Positions 52,382 to 61,238 of a stretch of 64,000 nt of DNA are shown one piece after another. Position numbers and translations under genes: made by a program. The stretch's first letter is position 1; every line of letters begins with the position of its first letter. This DNA comes from Blautia sp. MSJ-9 (GTDB lineage Bacteria > Bacillota > Clostridia > Lachnospirales > Lachnospiraceae), in NCBI RefSeq assembly GCF_018919065.1, contig NZ_JAHLQG010000057.1, positions 18,801-82,800 of the forward strand, read 5' to 3'. The notes under the pieces are model-generated. The model was not told the origin of the DNA and ran no database searches. It was given only the letters and a program-made list of their open reading frames with translations.

Positions 52382-53461
52382 TTATAATTCAAATCTCTTT
52401 TTCCGTCTTACATTCAACTGTTTCTCCACAGTATGTGATCGTTCATTTTTTTCCTGAGCTGTTACATCTATTTCCCGATAATCTTTTGGATTATCCACAT
52501 TTGCACGCTCATTACTAACTGACTTATCCACTAAATCCGCTCTCTCATTCATAAGAAATGCGGAAATCTCTGTCTCTTTTCTCTGGGATGCACAGTCAAG
52601 TGCAGCATCGATTCCTTCCAGGGTCCAGAGTTTTTGTGCAGATAAAACTTCCAGTCTGTGTATATCTTCCTGCTTTACCAGATAAACTGCAATCTCTCCC
52701 AGATTTTTACTGATATATCCCCGGTACTCTTCTCCGGCTTTCTCTGTCAGCTCATACGGAAACTCCAGTCTGCCGAATGACATATCCACCAGAACTTCCA
52801 GCTTATCCATTACTACTGCCATCTCAAACAGCTTGTCGTATTCCTGATAATTCAGTTCTTTGTTATAGAAACACTGCCTGTAATTACTTCCTGAACCATG
52901 ATATTCCGTATATAAAATACGCGCCGGAGTATTCTCAACTGCCTCATCATAATGCTCTGGAAAAACAAGTCTTGCCTCTTTTTTATCCGCATAAAGAAAT
53001 GTCACGTCAATCCTCTGCCACATCTCCCCCAACATTTCCTTAACGCCAGACTTCTTTCCCTGCTTCATGTGTACAGTCAGTTTCTCCAATGCATGACATC
53101 CAGTGAATGCTCCACAGCCAATCTGCATAAGACTGTCAGAGAATTCCAGTTTCTTCAGATTTCCACACCCATAAAAAATATATCTTCCAATCTCTCGCAG
53201 GCTGTCCGGAAAAACGATCTCCTCTACCTCATTTCCTGCCAGAACCCGTTCTTCTCTGCCAAATCCAAAACCATCCTCCGGCTCCCAGACACTGGCATTC
53301 TTAAGTTCTTCAGTCTCATCCATATGACTGGAAAATACATATGGTGCCGCACTAATTACTATTTTTTCATCTATCATCTCCGGAATTTCAACCCTGTTCT
53401 CAATCCCATAACATCGCAGGATTTCAATTCCACCTGATTTTTCTCTATAATAAATCTTCAT
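52382..53461 (-). CDS. Leucine-rich-repeat (BspA-type) protein linked to the MoxR-VWA pair
   Basis: A 359-aa protein. Residues 1-140 contain LRR_5 repeats (VEEIVFPDSLREIGRYIFYG, CGNLKKLEFSDSLMQIGCGA, FTGCHALEKLTV). The rest is helical and charged, with ankyrin-like AALDCASQRKETEISAFLMN near 290 and a basic end. No signal peptide, so it acts in the cytoplasm. ATG 53461 follows GAGAGAGGA; the longer frame from 53503 is unlikely. It precedes the VWA gene by 89 bp and is likely in the same operon. Function is unknown. Confidence 0.75.
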   Translation of the reverse strand: MKIYYREKSGGIEILRCYGIENRVEIPEMIDEKIVISAAPYVFSSHMDETEELKNASVWEPEDGFGFGREERVLAGNEVEEIVFPDSLREIGRYIFYGCGNLKKLEFSDSLMQIGCGAFTGCHALEKLTVHMKQGKKSGVKEMLGEMWQRIDVTFLYADKKEARLVFPEHYDEAVENTPARILYTEYHGSGSNYRQCFYNKELNYQEYDKLFEMAVVMDKLEVLVDMSFGRLEFPYELTEKAGEEYRGYISKNLGEIAVYLVKQEDIHRLEVLSAQKLWTLEGIDAALDCASQRKETEISAFLMNERADLVDKSVSNERANVDNPKDYREIDVTAQEKNERSHTVEKQLNVRRKKRFEL

Positions 53462-53581
53462 TCCTCTCTCCCCGGAAATCCATTTTCTTAAAAATGTTCC
53501 CATTTACAATTTATAATAAAGACTTCTATTTCAAATAACTTTATTATGGCGCAGAAAATTTTGCTGTGACATAATAAAATC

Positions 53582-53612
53582 ATCCCTGAAAAGTATAATA
53601 CTTCCCAGGGAT
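53582..53612 (-). terminator. Terminator of the phosphoesterase gene
   Basis: ATCCCTGGGAAGTAT pairs with ATACTTTTCAGGGAT with two mismatches. On the minus strand it is followed by GATTTTATTATG. It lies about 150 bp past the phosphoesterase stop; the intergenic stretch holds no convincing gene. Confidence 0.7.
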
Positions 53613-53765
53613 TTTTTCCAGATAATATAAATTTATCACATCCAATTTCCAGAAACGCCTGCAACTTGCTCATATTTAAAGATTTTCTGAAACAGTACGG
53701 ACGTTTCAAAATTGTCAATTCCAAACGGCAGTTTCCTTCTATTTTACGTAAAGTACAATTGACTG

Positions 53766-54464
53766 TCATCGCAAAACCAGCTCCGGCTTGAAATTCAGAT
53801 AATCCCCGGATACCAGCTTATACTCAATTCCATCCACATATCCTTTGAAACTGTCGTCATAACGCTTCTCCCCATGACAGTGAGAATAAATCACTTTCTC
53901 TGCACCATACTCCTGCGCTATTAATGTGAATGGACTTTCCATTTCTCCGATGCTTGTTGGTGGATAGTGAAGAAACATGATAAATTTCTCATATCCTGCT
54001 GCCTTAGCCGCTTCAAAAGAACAGCGCAGACGTTCCAGTTCACGTTCTCTGATCTTCAGGAAATGTTCATAGCTGTCTTTTCCCTCATAGCAGTAGCCTT
54101 TGGTTCCTACCAATGCATAATCTTCATATGTATAAAAATTATTCTGCAGGAACTCCAGTTTTCCTCTGAACATCTCATTCAACTTCTCAGTTTTCTTCGC
54201 ATCCCAGAACATATCATGATTTCCGCGAAGCAGAATCTTTCTCCCCGGCAATGCCATAATAAAATCCAGATCCGCCTGGCACTCCTCCAGATTCCGTCCC
54301 CAGGAATGATCTCCTGTGATCACTACCGTATCCTGCGCTGTTACTTTTTTCTTCCAGTATTTCTCGATCTTTACTACATGATTCTTCCATCTCTTATCAA
54401 ATACATCCATTGGTTTATGGACTGTAAATGAAAGATGGAAATCACCGATTGCGTATAAACTCAT
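53766..54464 (-). CDS. Calcineurin-like metallophosphoesterase
   Basis: A 232-aa cytoplasmic protein. The motifs are AIGDFHLSF (residue 5, metal site), VVITGDHSWG (near 47), LLRGNHDMFWD (near 78), MFLHYPPTS (near 162) and YSHCHGEKRYDD (near 193). His replaces Asn in the usual GDNS position of the second motif, and Cys sits in the SHCHG variant of GHTH, so it belongs to a distinct subgroup. Substrate is unknown. Two overlapping ribosome-like sites precede ATG 54464. Adjacent to the MATE gene. Confidence 0.83.
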   Translation of the reverse strand: MSLYAIGDFHLSFTVHKPMDVFDKRWKNHVVKIEKYWKKKVTAQDTVVITGDHSWGRNLEECQADLDFIMALPGRKILLRGNHDMFWDAKKTEKLNEMFRGKLEFLQNNFYTYEDYALVGTKGYCYEGKDSYEHFLKIRERELERLRCSFEAAKAAGYEKFIMFLHYPPTSIGEMESPFTLIAQEYGAEKVIYSHCHGEKRYDDSFKGYVDGIEYKLVSGDYLNFKPELVLR

Positions 54465-54491
54465 CCTCCAAACGTACCTCCTTAATTGGCT

Positions 54492-55826
54492 TTAGAAATT
54501 GTTACATCGCATTTTCTTCAGTACTTTCCTGTAAAAGAAAATCGTCAGTCCCGTAGCCGCAAGCCATCCAAACGGCCATGCCATCCAGATTCCTGTACTT
54601 GCGAATTTCTGTGAGAAAATAAGTGCAAATATAATTCTCAAAATCAGATCCGGGATAGTTGCCAGTACAAAATAAAGCATGGCACCATATCCACGAATAA
54701 TGCCATCCGTCATAAGTTTTACTACGATCATCAGATACCAAGGCGACACGATCCGCAAAAATGCCACGCCAGCATTCAATGCTCCTGTACTCTCTGCATT
54801 AAGAAACAGACTCATCATCTGGCGGCTGAAGCCGAAGTATAAAATTACGAACGGCAATACTGTCAGCTCTGACAATTTTAATCCTGTTTTGAATCCCATT
54901 GGGATTCTCTCCGGTTTTCCTGCCCCAAGATTCTGTGCGGTATAACTGGACAGGCAGGAGCCAAGTGTCATAAAAATATTGATAGCAAATGTATTCAGCT
55001 TAATTGCGCCGGAATATCCTGCCACAACTGCAGAACCATACTGATTGATGATTGCCTGCACTACCAGATTTCCCACACTGAGCACGCTCTGCTGCAGAAT
55101 ACTCGGCACTGCAATTGCCAGAATCTGTCTGCATAATTTTCCATCAAATAGTGGCTGTTTCTCCGCAGTCATCACACTAAGTCTGCGAATCACCGTGATC
55201 AGCACCAAGATTGCAGAAATCCCCTGTGCAATAAATGTCGCCCATGCCACACCACTGACTCCCCAGCGGAACCTCGCAACAAACAGAAAATCCAACAGGA
55301 TATTTCCGGCAGAAGAACCAAGCAGGAAATACAGCGGAGTCTTAGAGTCTCCAAGCGCTGTACAGACACCTGTACAGACATTATAAAGCATCAGAAACAG
55401 TAATCCGAACACGTAGATCTTCAGATACAACTCTCCATCTGCCAGAATATTCTCCGGTGTACGGATCCACACCATCATACTCCTGCATGCCACACATCCA
55501 AACACAGTCAACGCAATTCCAAGTGCTCCGGATGCCGCAAATGCAGTCGTTACTGCTCTCTTTACCCCTTTTCTGTCACCAGCACCAAACAATCTGGAAA
55601 CAATAACCGAAGTTCCCAGATTCATTCCAACAGCAAATGCCATAAAAATCACCGTGATCGGATAAGACGCTCCAACTGCTGCCAGTGCATCTTCCCCTGC
55701 AAACTTTCCAGCGATCATGCTGTCCGCAATGTTATAAATCTGCTGAAACATTACACTAAGCATCATCGGAAGCAGGAAACGCCACAGCGTTTTATCTGGA
55801 TGCTCCTTTGTCAGGTCTGTAACCAC
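54492..55826 (-). CDS. MATE-family efflux transporter
   Basis: 444 aa with twelve predicted membrane helices, the size of the MATE family. The start LWRFLLPMMLSVMFQQIYNI, then ADSMIAGKFAGEDALAAVGA is the standard first repeat, and FAINIFMTLGSCLSSYTAQN the matching start of the second half. These proteins export drugs or metabolites with Na+ or H+. The start is GTG 55826 because AAGGGGG lies nine bases ahead. The substrate is unknown. It is about 30 kb from the RiPP genes and not linked to them. Confidence 0.92.
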   Translation of the reverse strand: MVTDLTKEHPDKTLWRFLLPMMLSVMFQQIYNIADSMIAGKFAGEDALAAVGASYPITVIFMAFAVGMNLGTSVIVSRLFGAGDRKGVKRAVTTAFAASGALGIALTVFGCVACRSMMVWIRTPENILADGELYLKIYVFGLLFLMLYNVCTGVCTALGDSKTPLYFLLGSSAGNILLDFLFVARFRWGVSGVAWATFIAQGISAILVLITVIRRLSVMTAEKQPLFDGKLCRQILAIAVPSILQQSVLSVGNLVVQAIINQYGSAVVAGYSGAIKLNTFAINIFMTLGSCLSSYTAQNLGAGKPERIPMGFKTGLKLSELTVLPFVILYFGFSRQMMSLFLNAESTGALNAGVAFLRIVSPWYLMIVVKLMTDGIIRGYGAMLYFVLATIPDLILRIIFALIFSQKFASTGIWMAWPFGWLAATGLTIFFYRKVLKKMRCNNF

Positions 55827-56346
55827 AATTCTTTTCCCCCTTAGTAAAATCACATGACTCTCTCAAATTTTGTAATCAACAAATATCAATTATATCCCTT
55901 ACCGCAAAACAAGGTCAATAATTTATATAACCTCTGACCTTATTATAGCAATATACAACTTAAGTAAGCAATATTTCTCTATGTTAACTCCCTCTTGACA
56001 TTTCTTTTAATGTTACTGTTCACTCCGTGCTCTAACAGACAATCTTTCAGAAAGAAACGATTGCATCCTGATTAATCCACTAATAAATACATTTGGCTAA
56101 ATTAATTACAATCTGGCAGCTACACTTTTATCATACGTTTTATACTATTTAACCAATTTTTACTAAGATATTCGCTTAAATTTGTCGGTTTAAAGTGTTA
56201 AAGTACTGGATTTTAAAATGATATCATGTTATACTTGATAAGAATGAAAAATACTTGAAAGACTTTTTAGATTACCGGAATCTCTCTCAGAAATTTTCTG
56301 TGATCTAAGAAAAATCCACGTGATATTTATATGGAGGAAACCGATC
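55827..56346. other. 520-bp region between divergent MATE and DAHP synthase genes
   Basis: No gene. It contains a hairpin TTAGAT / ATCTAA at 56267-56308 with an inner CAGAAATTTTCTG, in the leader of the DAHP synthase gene. No T-box or tryptophan leader features were found. Confidence 0.45.
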
Positions 56347-57378
56347 ATGTCAATTAAAATCAATCACGAGCTCCCATTGCCGGAGGTTCTGAAATCTCAG
56401 TACCCTCTCAGCCCGAAGTTGAAAGAAGTTAAGAAACAGCGCGATGAAGAAATCCGTCGTATCTTCACCGGCGAATCAGATAAATTTATCGTCCTTGTGG
56501 GACCTTGTTCTGCTGATAACGAAGATACTGTCTGCGAATATGTACGCAGACTGAAAACAGTCGCAGATAAAGTATCTGACAAACTGATGATTATTCCGCG
56601 AGTTTATACCAATAAGCCACGTACTACCGGTGACGGCTACAAGGGAATGCTTCACCAGCCAGACCCTGACAAAGCGCCTGACCTTCTTGCCGGAATCATT
56701 GCAATTCGTAAGATGCATATGAGAGTTATGCAGGAAACAGGACTTTCTTCTGCTGATGAAATGCTTTACCCGGAAAACCGCAGCTATCTGGATGATATTC
56801 TTTCCTATGAAGCGGTAGGTGCACGTTCTGTAGAGAACCAGCAGCATCGTCTCACAGCCAGCGGTATGGATATTCCGGTTGGTATGAAGAATCCTACCTG
56901 CGGTGATCTCTCTGTTATGCTGAACTCTGTTACTGCCGCTCAGCATCCGCATCATTTCATCTACAGAGGATTTGATGTGGAAACATCCGGAAATGATCTG
57001 GCACATACCATTCTTCGCGGCGGCGTGAACCAGTACGGACAGACGATCCCGAATTATCATTATGAAGATCTGATGCATCTGGCTGCATTATATACAAAAA
57101 AAGATCTCAAGAATCCTGCTGTTGTTGTGGATGCCAACCACTCCAACTCCAACAAACAGTATAAAGAACAGATCCGTATCGTTACAGAAGTGCTTCACAG
57201 CCGTAACTACAATCCGGATCTTAAGAAACTGGTCAAGGGCGTTATGATCGAAAGCTACCTCCTCGAAGGCCGCCAGGACATCAGTGACCACATGACCCCA
57301 GGCTGCTCTATTACTGACCCATGCCTTGGATGGGAAGATACGGAACGCCTGATTTATGATATTGCGGAGAAATGCTGA
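56347..57378 (+). CDS. aroF: 3-deoxy-7-phosphoheptulonate (DAHP) synthase, AroFGH type
   Basis: A 343-aa class I DAHP synthase that condenses PEP and erythrose-4-phosphate as the first step of the shikimate pathway. VLVGPCSADNEDTVCEYVRR (near 48), IPRVYTNKPRTTGDGYKGML, GARSVENQQHRLTASGMDIP and VGMKNPTCGD are active-site blocks. VVDANHSNSNKQYKEQ and GVMIESYLLEGRQDIS carry metal ligands. Length matches E. coli AroF/G/H, which are feedback-inhibited by aromatic amino acids; the specific regulator here is not known. ATG 56347 follows GGAGG. Confidence 0.95.
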   Translation: MSIKINHELPLPEVLKSQYPLSPKLKEVKKQRDEEIRRIFTGESDKFIVLVGPCSADNEDTVCEYVRRLKTVADKVSDKLMIIPRVYTNKPRTTGDGYKGMLHQPDPDKAPDLLAGIIAIRKMHMRVMQETGLSSADEMLYPENRSYLDDILSYEAVGARSVENQQHRLTASGMDIPVGMKNPTCGDLSVMLNSVTAAQHPHHFIYRGFDVETSGNDLAHTILRGGVNQYGQTIPNYHYEDLMHLAALYTKKDLKNPAVVVDANHSNSNKQYKEQIRIVTEVLHSRNYNPDLKKLVKGVMIESYLLEGRQDISDHMTPGCSITDPCLGWEDTERLIYDIAEKC

Positions 57379-57402
57379 TATTAAACAAATACAAATGCTA
57401 AA

Positions 57403-57452
57403 GCAAGCGGATATTCGCAATTGAAGCAGGGGAATTACTTGATTTGGTTAAA
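57403..57452. repeat. Dispersed 49-bp repeat, copy 3
   Basis: GCAAGCGGATATTCGCAATT followed by GAAGCAGGGGAATTACTTGA and TTTGGTTAAA. About 80% identical to 38332-38380. It lies between aroF and its terminator, so in the aroF mRNA tail. Confidence 0.65.
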
Positions 57453-57481
57453 CAACTATTTACAGTTTTGCTAAATCAAAA

Positions 57482-57525
57482 GAGGGTGTCGTTTCATCAA
57501 AAACAGCTAATGAAACGACACCCTC
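57482..57525 (+). terminator. Terminator of aroF
   Basis: GAGGGTGTCGTTTCAT / ATGAAACGACACCCTC, a perfect 16-bp stem with a 12-nt loop, then AATCTTT. One of the strongest hairpins in the window. Confidence 0.85.
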
Positions 57526-57656
57526 AATCTTTAAGATCAACTCTTTTCATTTTGAATCGTCCACTAAAGCAGGACCTCGCCTAAAACAAGTTTACTTGTT
57601 TATTTACATTATATGCTGTATTTTAAAAATCAATAGCCTTGTCAAGACAAAAAAAG

Positions 57657-57686
57657 AACCGCTAGAAACCTTAATTTCTAGCGGTT
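57657..57686 (-). terminator. Terminator of tRNA-Arg(ACG)
   Basis: AACCGCTAGAAA / TTTCTAGCGGTT, a perfect 12-bp stem. On the minus strand it is followed by CTTTTTTTG. It lies 5 bp after the tRNA. Confidence 0.9.
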
Positions 57687-57690
57687 TTAG

Positions 57691-57764
57691 CGTGCGTTAG
57701 AGGATTCGAACCCCCGACCTTTTGGTCCGTAGCCAAACGCTCTATCCAGCTGAGCTAAACGCAC
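57691..57764 (-). tRNA. tRNA-Arg (anticodon ACG)
   Basis: 74 nt, acceptor GTGCGTT/AACGCAC with discriminator G. The anticodon stem-loop TTTGG-CTACGGA-CCAAA gives ACG, read as ICG after deamination. CCA is not encoded. It is a single-gene unit with its own promoter and terminator. Confidence 0.95.
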
Positions 57765-57807
57765 ATCCTTGTGAAGTTCTTATCTCGTGTCCCTCACAAC
57801 AATGAGT

Positions 57808-57836
57808 ATTCTACTCTATACTGGTTCATTTGTCAA
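57808..57836 (-). promoter_or_regulatory. Promoter of tRNA-Arg(ACG)
   Basis: On the minus strand TTGACA (57831-57836) and TAGAAT (57808-57813) with 17 bp between. Upstream it carries the same GTG-TTGACA junction and A/T tracts as the tRNA block promoter at 3184. Confidence 0.85.
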
Positions 57837-57902
57837 CACTTTTTTTGAATTTTTTTTATTTTTTCTTTTGATCGGTAAAATTTATTATTTTACAACAATT
57901 CT

Positions 57903-58064
57903 AGAGCATGTTTGAAAAAGGCTTTCTGCAAGATGTGCGTCACAATTTGTGGGAGATTTTGTTCGGATGAGGGCGTCGTAGCGGGCTACGACAACCGAAT
58001 TCGGGCAAAATATACCGCAAAGTGGGGCGTGCAGATTGCGGGAATGATTTTTCAAACAGGCTCT
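57903..58064. repeat. Palindromic repeat element, full 162-bp copy
   Basis: Terminal arms AGAGCATGTTTGAAAAA and TTTTTCAAACAGGCTCT, and the two halves are imperfect reverse complements almost throughout, with GTCGTAGC / GCTACGAC at the centre. It has no open frame. A deleted copy is at 38433-38505. The pattern fits a REP/MITE-like element that folds into one long hairpin. Confidence 0.8.
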
Positions 58065-58070
58065 AGCATT

Positions 58071-59303
58071 CTAGTTCCGTCTTAACGCCTCAATCGGACT
58101 GAGTTTCGCAGCCTTCTTTGCAGGATAGATTCCAAAGAACACCCCTACTGCACAGGAGAACAATGTTGCCGCCATGATTGTCTTCAAACTGATTCCCGGA
58201 GTAATGATCATTCCCATACTGCTGCTTATGATCGAACAAATCGCATATCCTCCAATTACTCCCAGCACAATTCCGATCAGACCACCGATCACTGTCAGAA
58301 TCGCCGCCTCTGCCAGAAACTGAAGCATAATTGATGAAGTCTTTGCCCCCAGTGATTTACGGATACCAATCTCTCTGGTACGCTCTGTTACAGATACCAG
58401 CATAATATTCATAACACCAATACCTCCAACCAGCAGAGAAATTCCTGCAACAAAAGAGATAAACGCAGTCACCATATCCAACATCTGATTCATGGAACTC
58501 ATGATATCCTGGAAACTCTGTACCTGGAAATAATCTTCGCCTGAACACTGATGCCTTTTCTCCAGCAGATTTACCACTTTATCTGCAATACTCTGACTAT
58601 CCAGACTTTTATCCGCCTGTATACTCATAGAGAAAAAATAATCTGATGTTCCGGTGAATTCATTCATTGTCGTATATGGCACATTCACAGTTACCGGCAT
58701 TCCCTCGTAAGTATAACTTACAAAAGTTCCATTCTCCTTCTGTGTCGTCACACCACAGATTCTCAGGCTCTTTGTCAGACCGTAGCAATTTACATCCAGA
58801 CTCATTCCCACAACATCATCCGTACCAAAAAGCCGTTTTGCATCAGAGTCTGAAAGAACGCAGACATTCTTCCCCTCCTGCACTTCATTCTCGCCAAAGT
58901 AAACGCCATGTTTCATTGTCGCATTATTCAGCAGCTTTGCATCCGGTCCCTCACCTGTAACCATAAGAGTAAAGTTTCCTTTGCCAGTAGTCGTCTCACC
59001 ATCATAAGAATCTGAAACATTCACTCCTTCAATCCCATCCAGCTCCCGGACTGCCTCTACATCATCTGCAGTGATATATTCTTCCGCAGTCTGCGCATCA
59101 CTGCTCATACTGATTGCAATCTGTCCACCGCCAATATCATCGATCTCACTGTTCATCTGATTCTTGGTTCCCTCACCAATTGATACAATAGCAATTACAG
59201 ATGCAATACCGATGATGATACCAAGCATAGTTAAAAAAGATCTGCCTTTATTTGCCATAATATTATGGACTGCCATTTTAATATATTCATACAGATTACT
59301 CAT
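58071..59303 (-). CDS. MacB-type ABC transporter permease
   Basis: 410 aa. The N-terminal helix NKGRSFLTMLGIIIGIASVI (about 18-37) is followed by an extracytoplasmic MacB core domain (about 50-285). Three membrane helices make up the FtsX domain (ISFVAGISLLVGGIGVMNIM, LVSVTERTREIGIRKSLGAK, then two hydrophobic stretches), ending GIYPAKKAAKLSPIEALRRN. ATG 59303 is inside the end of the adaptor gene (8-bp overlap), with GGAGAGG ahead of it. With the ATPase and adaptor it forms a tripartite export system. The substrate is unknown; peptides are common for this family. Confidence 0.92.
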   Translation of the reverse strand: MSNLYEYIKMAVHNIMANKGRSFLTMLGIIIGIASVIAIVSIGEGTKNQMNSEIDDIGGGQIAISMSSDAQTAEEYITADDVEAVRELDGIEGVNVSDSYDGETTTGKGNFTLMVTGEGPDAKLLNNATMKHGVYFGENEVQEGKNVCVLSDSDAKRLFGTDDVVGMSLDVNCYGLTKSLRICGVTTQKENGTFVSYTYEGMPVTVNVPYTTMNEFTGTSDYFFSMSIQADKSLDSQSIADKVVNLLEKRHQCSGEDYFQVQSFQDIMSSMNQMLDMVTAFISFVAGISLLVGGIGVMNIMLVSVTERTREIGIRKSLGAKTSSIMLQFLAEAAILTVIGGLIGIVLGVIGGYAICSIISSSMGMIITPGISLKTIMAATLFSCAVGVFFGIYPAKKAAKLSPIEALRRN

Positions 59304-61131
59304 TGGCATCCTCTCCTGACTGCTCGGAAACTGCCTGTACCTGCATTCCCTCTGTATAATCACCAAGATCAGAAATAACTTCTTCTCCCTCTTTGATTCC
59401 CTCTTTTATTTCTATATAATCCTCTGAACTGATTCCGGTTGTAATATTTCTCTTAGTCACCAGTCCATCCTCGATCACATAACAAAAAGATCCGTCCTTG
59501 CCGATATTGACCACTTCTACAGGAAGAGTCACCACATTCTTCGCAGATGCCGCATGAATCTTAACTTTTGCATCCACTCCCAGAAAAATATCATCGTTCG
59601 GATTATCAATACTTACAGTAGCAGAAATAACCGGTGTTCCTTTCTCATTCTGCACTGCAATATGGCTCATCTTCGTCACGGTACCCTGGTATGTCTGATC
59701 ACCCATTGTAATATCCGCAGTCTGTCCTTCTTTCACTGTATCATAATCATACTTGGAAAGTGTCACATCCACACTTGCTTTATCTGTATTCTGAATGGTA
59801 AAGAGTTCCATTCCCTGTGAAACTGCTGCCCCTTCTTTAATGTCAGCCTTGGAAATAATTCCATTAAATTCTGCAGTGATTCCTTTCTTTCCCTCTTCTA
59901 CCAGCTCTTTCGCAGACTTTGCGTCCAGTTCAGAAAGATTATCCGTTACTTTCAATTTCTCCTTCTCTTCTTTTGTCAGGCTTGTAGGATCTGCATCTGC
60001 GATTGCTTTCTCAGAAGCCAGGTCAGACTGGAGCTCTGCAAGCTCATCACTTGCTTTCTCCATCGCACTTTCCAAAGCAGAAGTATCTGCAGTAGCTGTA
60101 CTGGTATCACTTCCACTGTAATCATAATCCTCTGAGGAATCATCCTCTTCATCATCTGTATCTGTTCCGTCAGATCCATCTGAGAATCCCCCTGAATAAG
60201 CAGAGTCACTTCCTGTAAAATCGGCAAGTGTCGGCATCTGAGGAGTCTGCGACCTGCAATCATCGTAATCCTGTTTCGCCTGCTGCATAGCCAGCTGTGC
60301 CTGTGTTCTGTAAGATTCTGCTTCATTCAGTGCCTGCAGATTCTCATCTGAAGAATCCGCCTGCCATGTTGCAAATGCGATCTGATACGCAGTATCCGTC
60401 TGATTATAAGTACTCTGTGCCTGATTATACTGTATATTTAAATCTGCCAGCTTCTTCTGATACTGTGGAAGCGTCTCTGTCTGATATGTAGAAAGTGCTG
60501 CCTGATACTGATTCTGGATCTCCTGCTGTTTCTTTGCCTCGGCCTGTGCTTTTGCCTGTGCTTCCTGCTGCTGGGCCTGGGCCTGTGCTGCTGCCTGTGC
60601 GGACGCCTGTGCTGCTGCCTGACGCTGAGCCGCTGCCGTAGCTGCTGAGATCTGTGATTTCAGAGAAGCTACATAAGCTTTTTTGTCCTTGATTTTCTGC
60701 TCAAGATCCTGGACGTTCTTTTTGGCATCTTTCTGTTTCTTCTCTGCTTTATCGGATTTCTTTCTTGTATCCGTTGTATCGTATTTTGTTGATTTCAAAT
60801 TCAACTCTGCTTTCTGGTTATCTTTTTCCAGATCCCTGGTATTAAACTCGATAAGTTTTGTACCCTTCTTTACCACATCTCCCTGGGAAAAAGTAACTGC
60901 CTTCAGCTCTGCATTTACCGGAGAATAATACGTCTTTTCTTCTTCGCTGCCCACAGTACCCGTGGCATCTACAATCTCTTCCACATCTCCCGTTTCAGCA
61001 GTCACCACCGGAACCTGCGGAATCTGTTCCTCTTTTGAATTTCTCTGTCCTGCTACTGTAACACCGCCTGCGATCACCAGAACAGCCGCCGCTCCGATCA
61101 CAATTTTTTTCTTGCTCTTCTTTTTTTTCAT
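59296..61131 (-). CDS. MacA/HlyD-type adaptor protein with long Ala/Gln-rich coiled coil
   Basis: 611 aa, long for this family (usually 350-450). A basic N-terminus and membrane helix (IVIGAAAVLVIAGGVTVAGQ) come first. The lipoyl/barrel part is split: PVNAELKAVTFSQGDVVKKG early and GIISKADIKEGAAVSQGMEL near 435. Between them lies a coiled-coil hairpin with a stretch almost only of Ala and Gln at about 165-205, and an Asp/Ser-rich segment near 310-345. The end has the beta-barrel and membrane-proximal domains. It probably links the ABC pump to the cell surface layer. Confidence 0.87.
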   Translation of the reverse strand: MKKKKSKKKIVIGAAAVLVIAGGVTVAGQRNSKEEQIPQVPVVTAETGDVEEIVDATGTVGSEEEKTYYSPVNAELKAVTFSQGDVVKKGTKLIEFNTRDLEKDNQKAELNLKSTKYDTTDTRKKSDKAEKKQKDAKKNVQDLEQKIKDKKAYVASLKSQISAATAAAQRQAAAQASAQAAAQAQAQQQEAQAKAQAEAKKQQEIQNQYQAALSTYQTETLPQYQKKLADLNIQYNQAQSTYNQTDTAYQIAFATWQADSSDENLQALNEAESYRTQAQLAMQQAKQDYDDCRSQTPQMPTLADFTGSDSAYSGGFSDGSDGTDTDDEEDDSSEDYDYSGSDTSTATADTSALESAMEKASDELAELQSDLASEKAIADADPTSLTKEEKEKLKVTDNLSELDAKSAKELVEEGKKGITAEFNGIISKADIKEGAAVSQGMELFTIQNTDKASVDVTLSKYDYDTVKEGQTADITMGDQTYQGTVTKMSHIAVQNEKGTPVISATVSIDNPNDDIFLGVDAKVKIHAASAKNVVTLPVEVVNIGKDGSFCYVIEDGLVTKRNITTGISSEDYIEIKEGIKEGEEVISDLGDYTEGMQVQAVSEQSGEDANE

Positions 61132-61238
61132 AACTTTATTTCTTCCTCCTCAAGACCATTTTCACACCATATTCTCTATAAAATGTATATACTTGCTGCT
61201 ATTTTCAGATCTATATTCTTCACATCAGCTGTTGTAGC

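Noticed and set aside
53488..53769. 93-aa minus-strand frame downstream of the phosphoesterase gene
   Set aside because: It runs straight through the terminator hairpin at 53582-53612, has no ribosome site and no recognisable domain.
54492..55826. MATE exporter as transporter for the RiPP
   Set aside because: It lies about 30 kb away outside the element, next to a phosphoesterase. Nothing links it to the peptide genes.
55827..56346. T-box or amino-acid leader upstream of the DAHP synthase gene
   Set aside because: No T-box core, specifier loop or run of Trp/Phe/Tyr codons was found, only a short hairpin.
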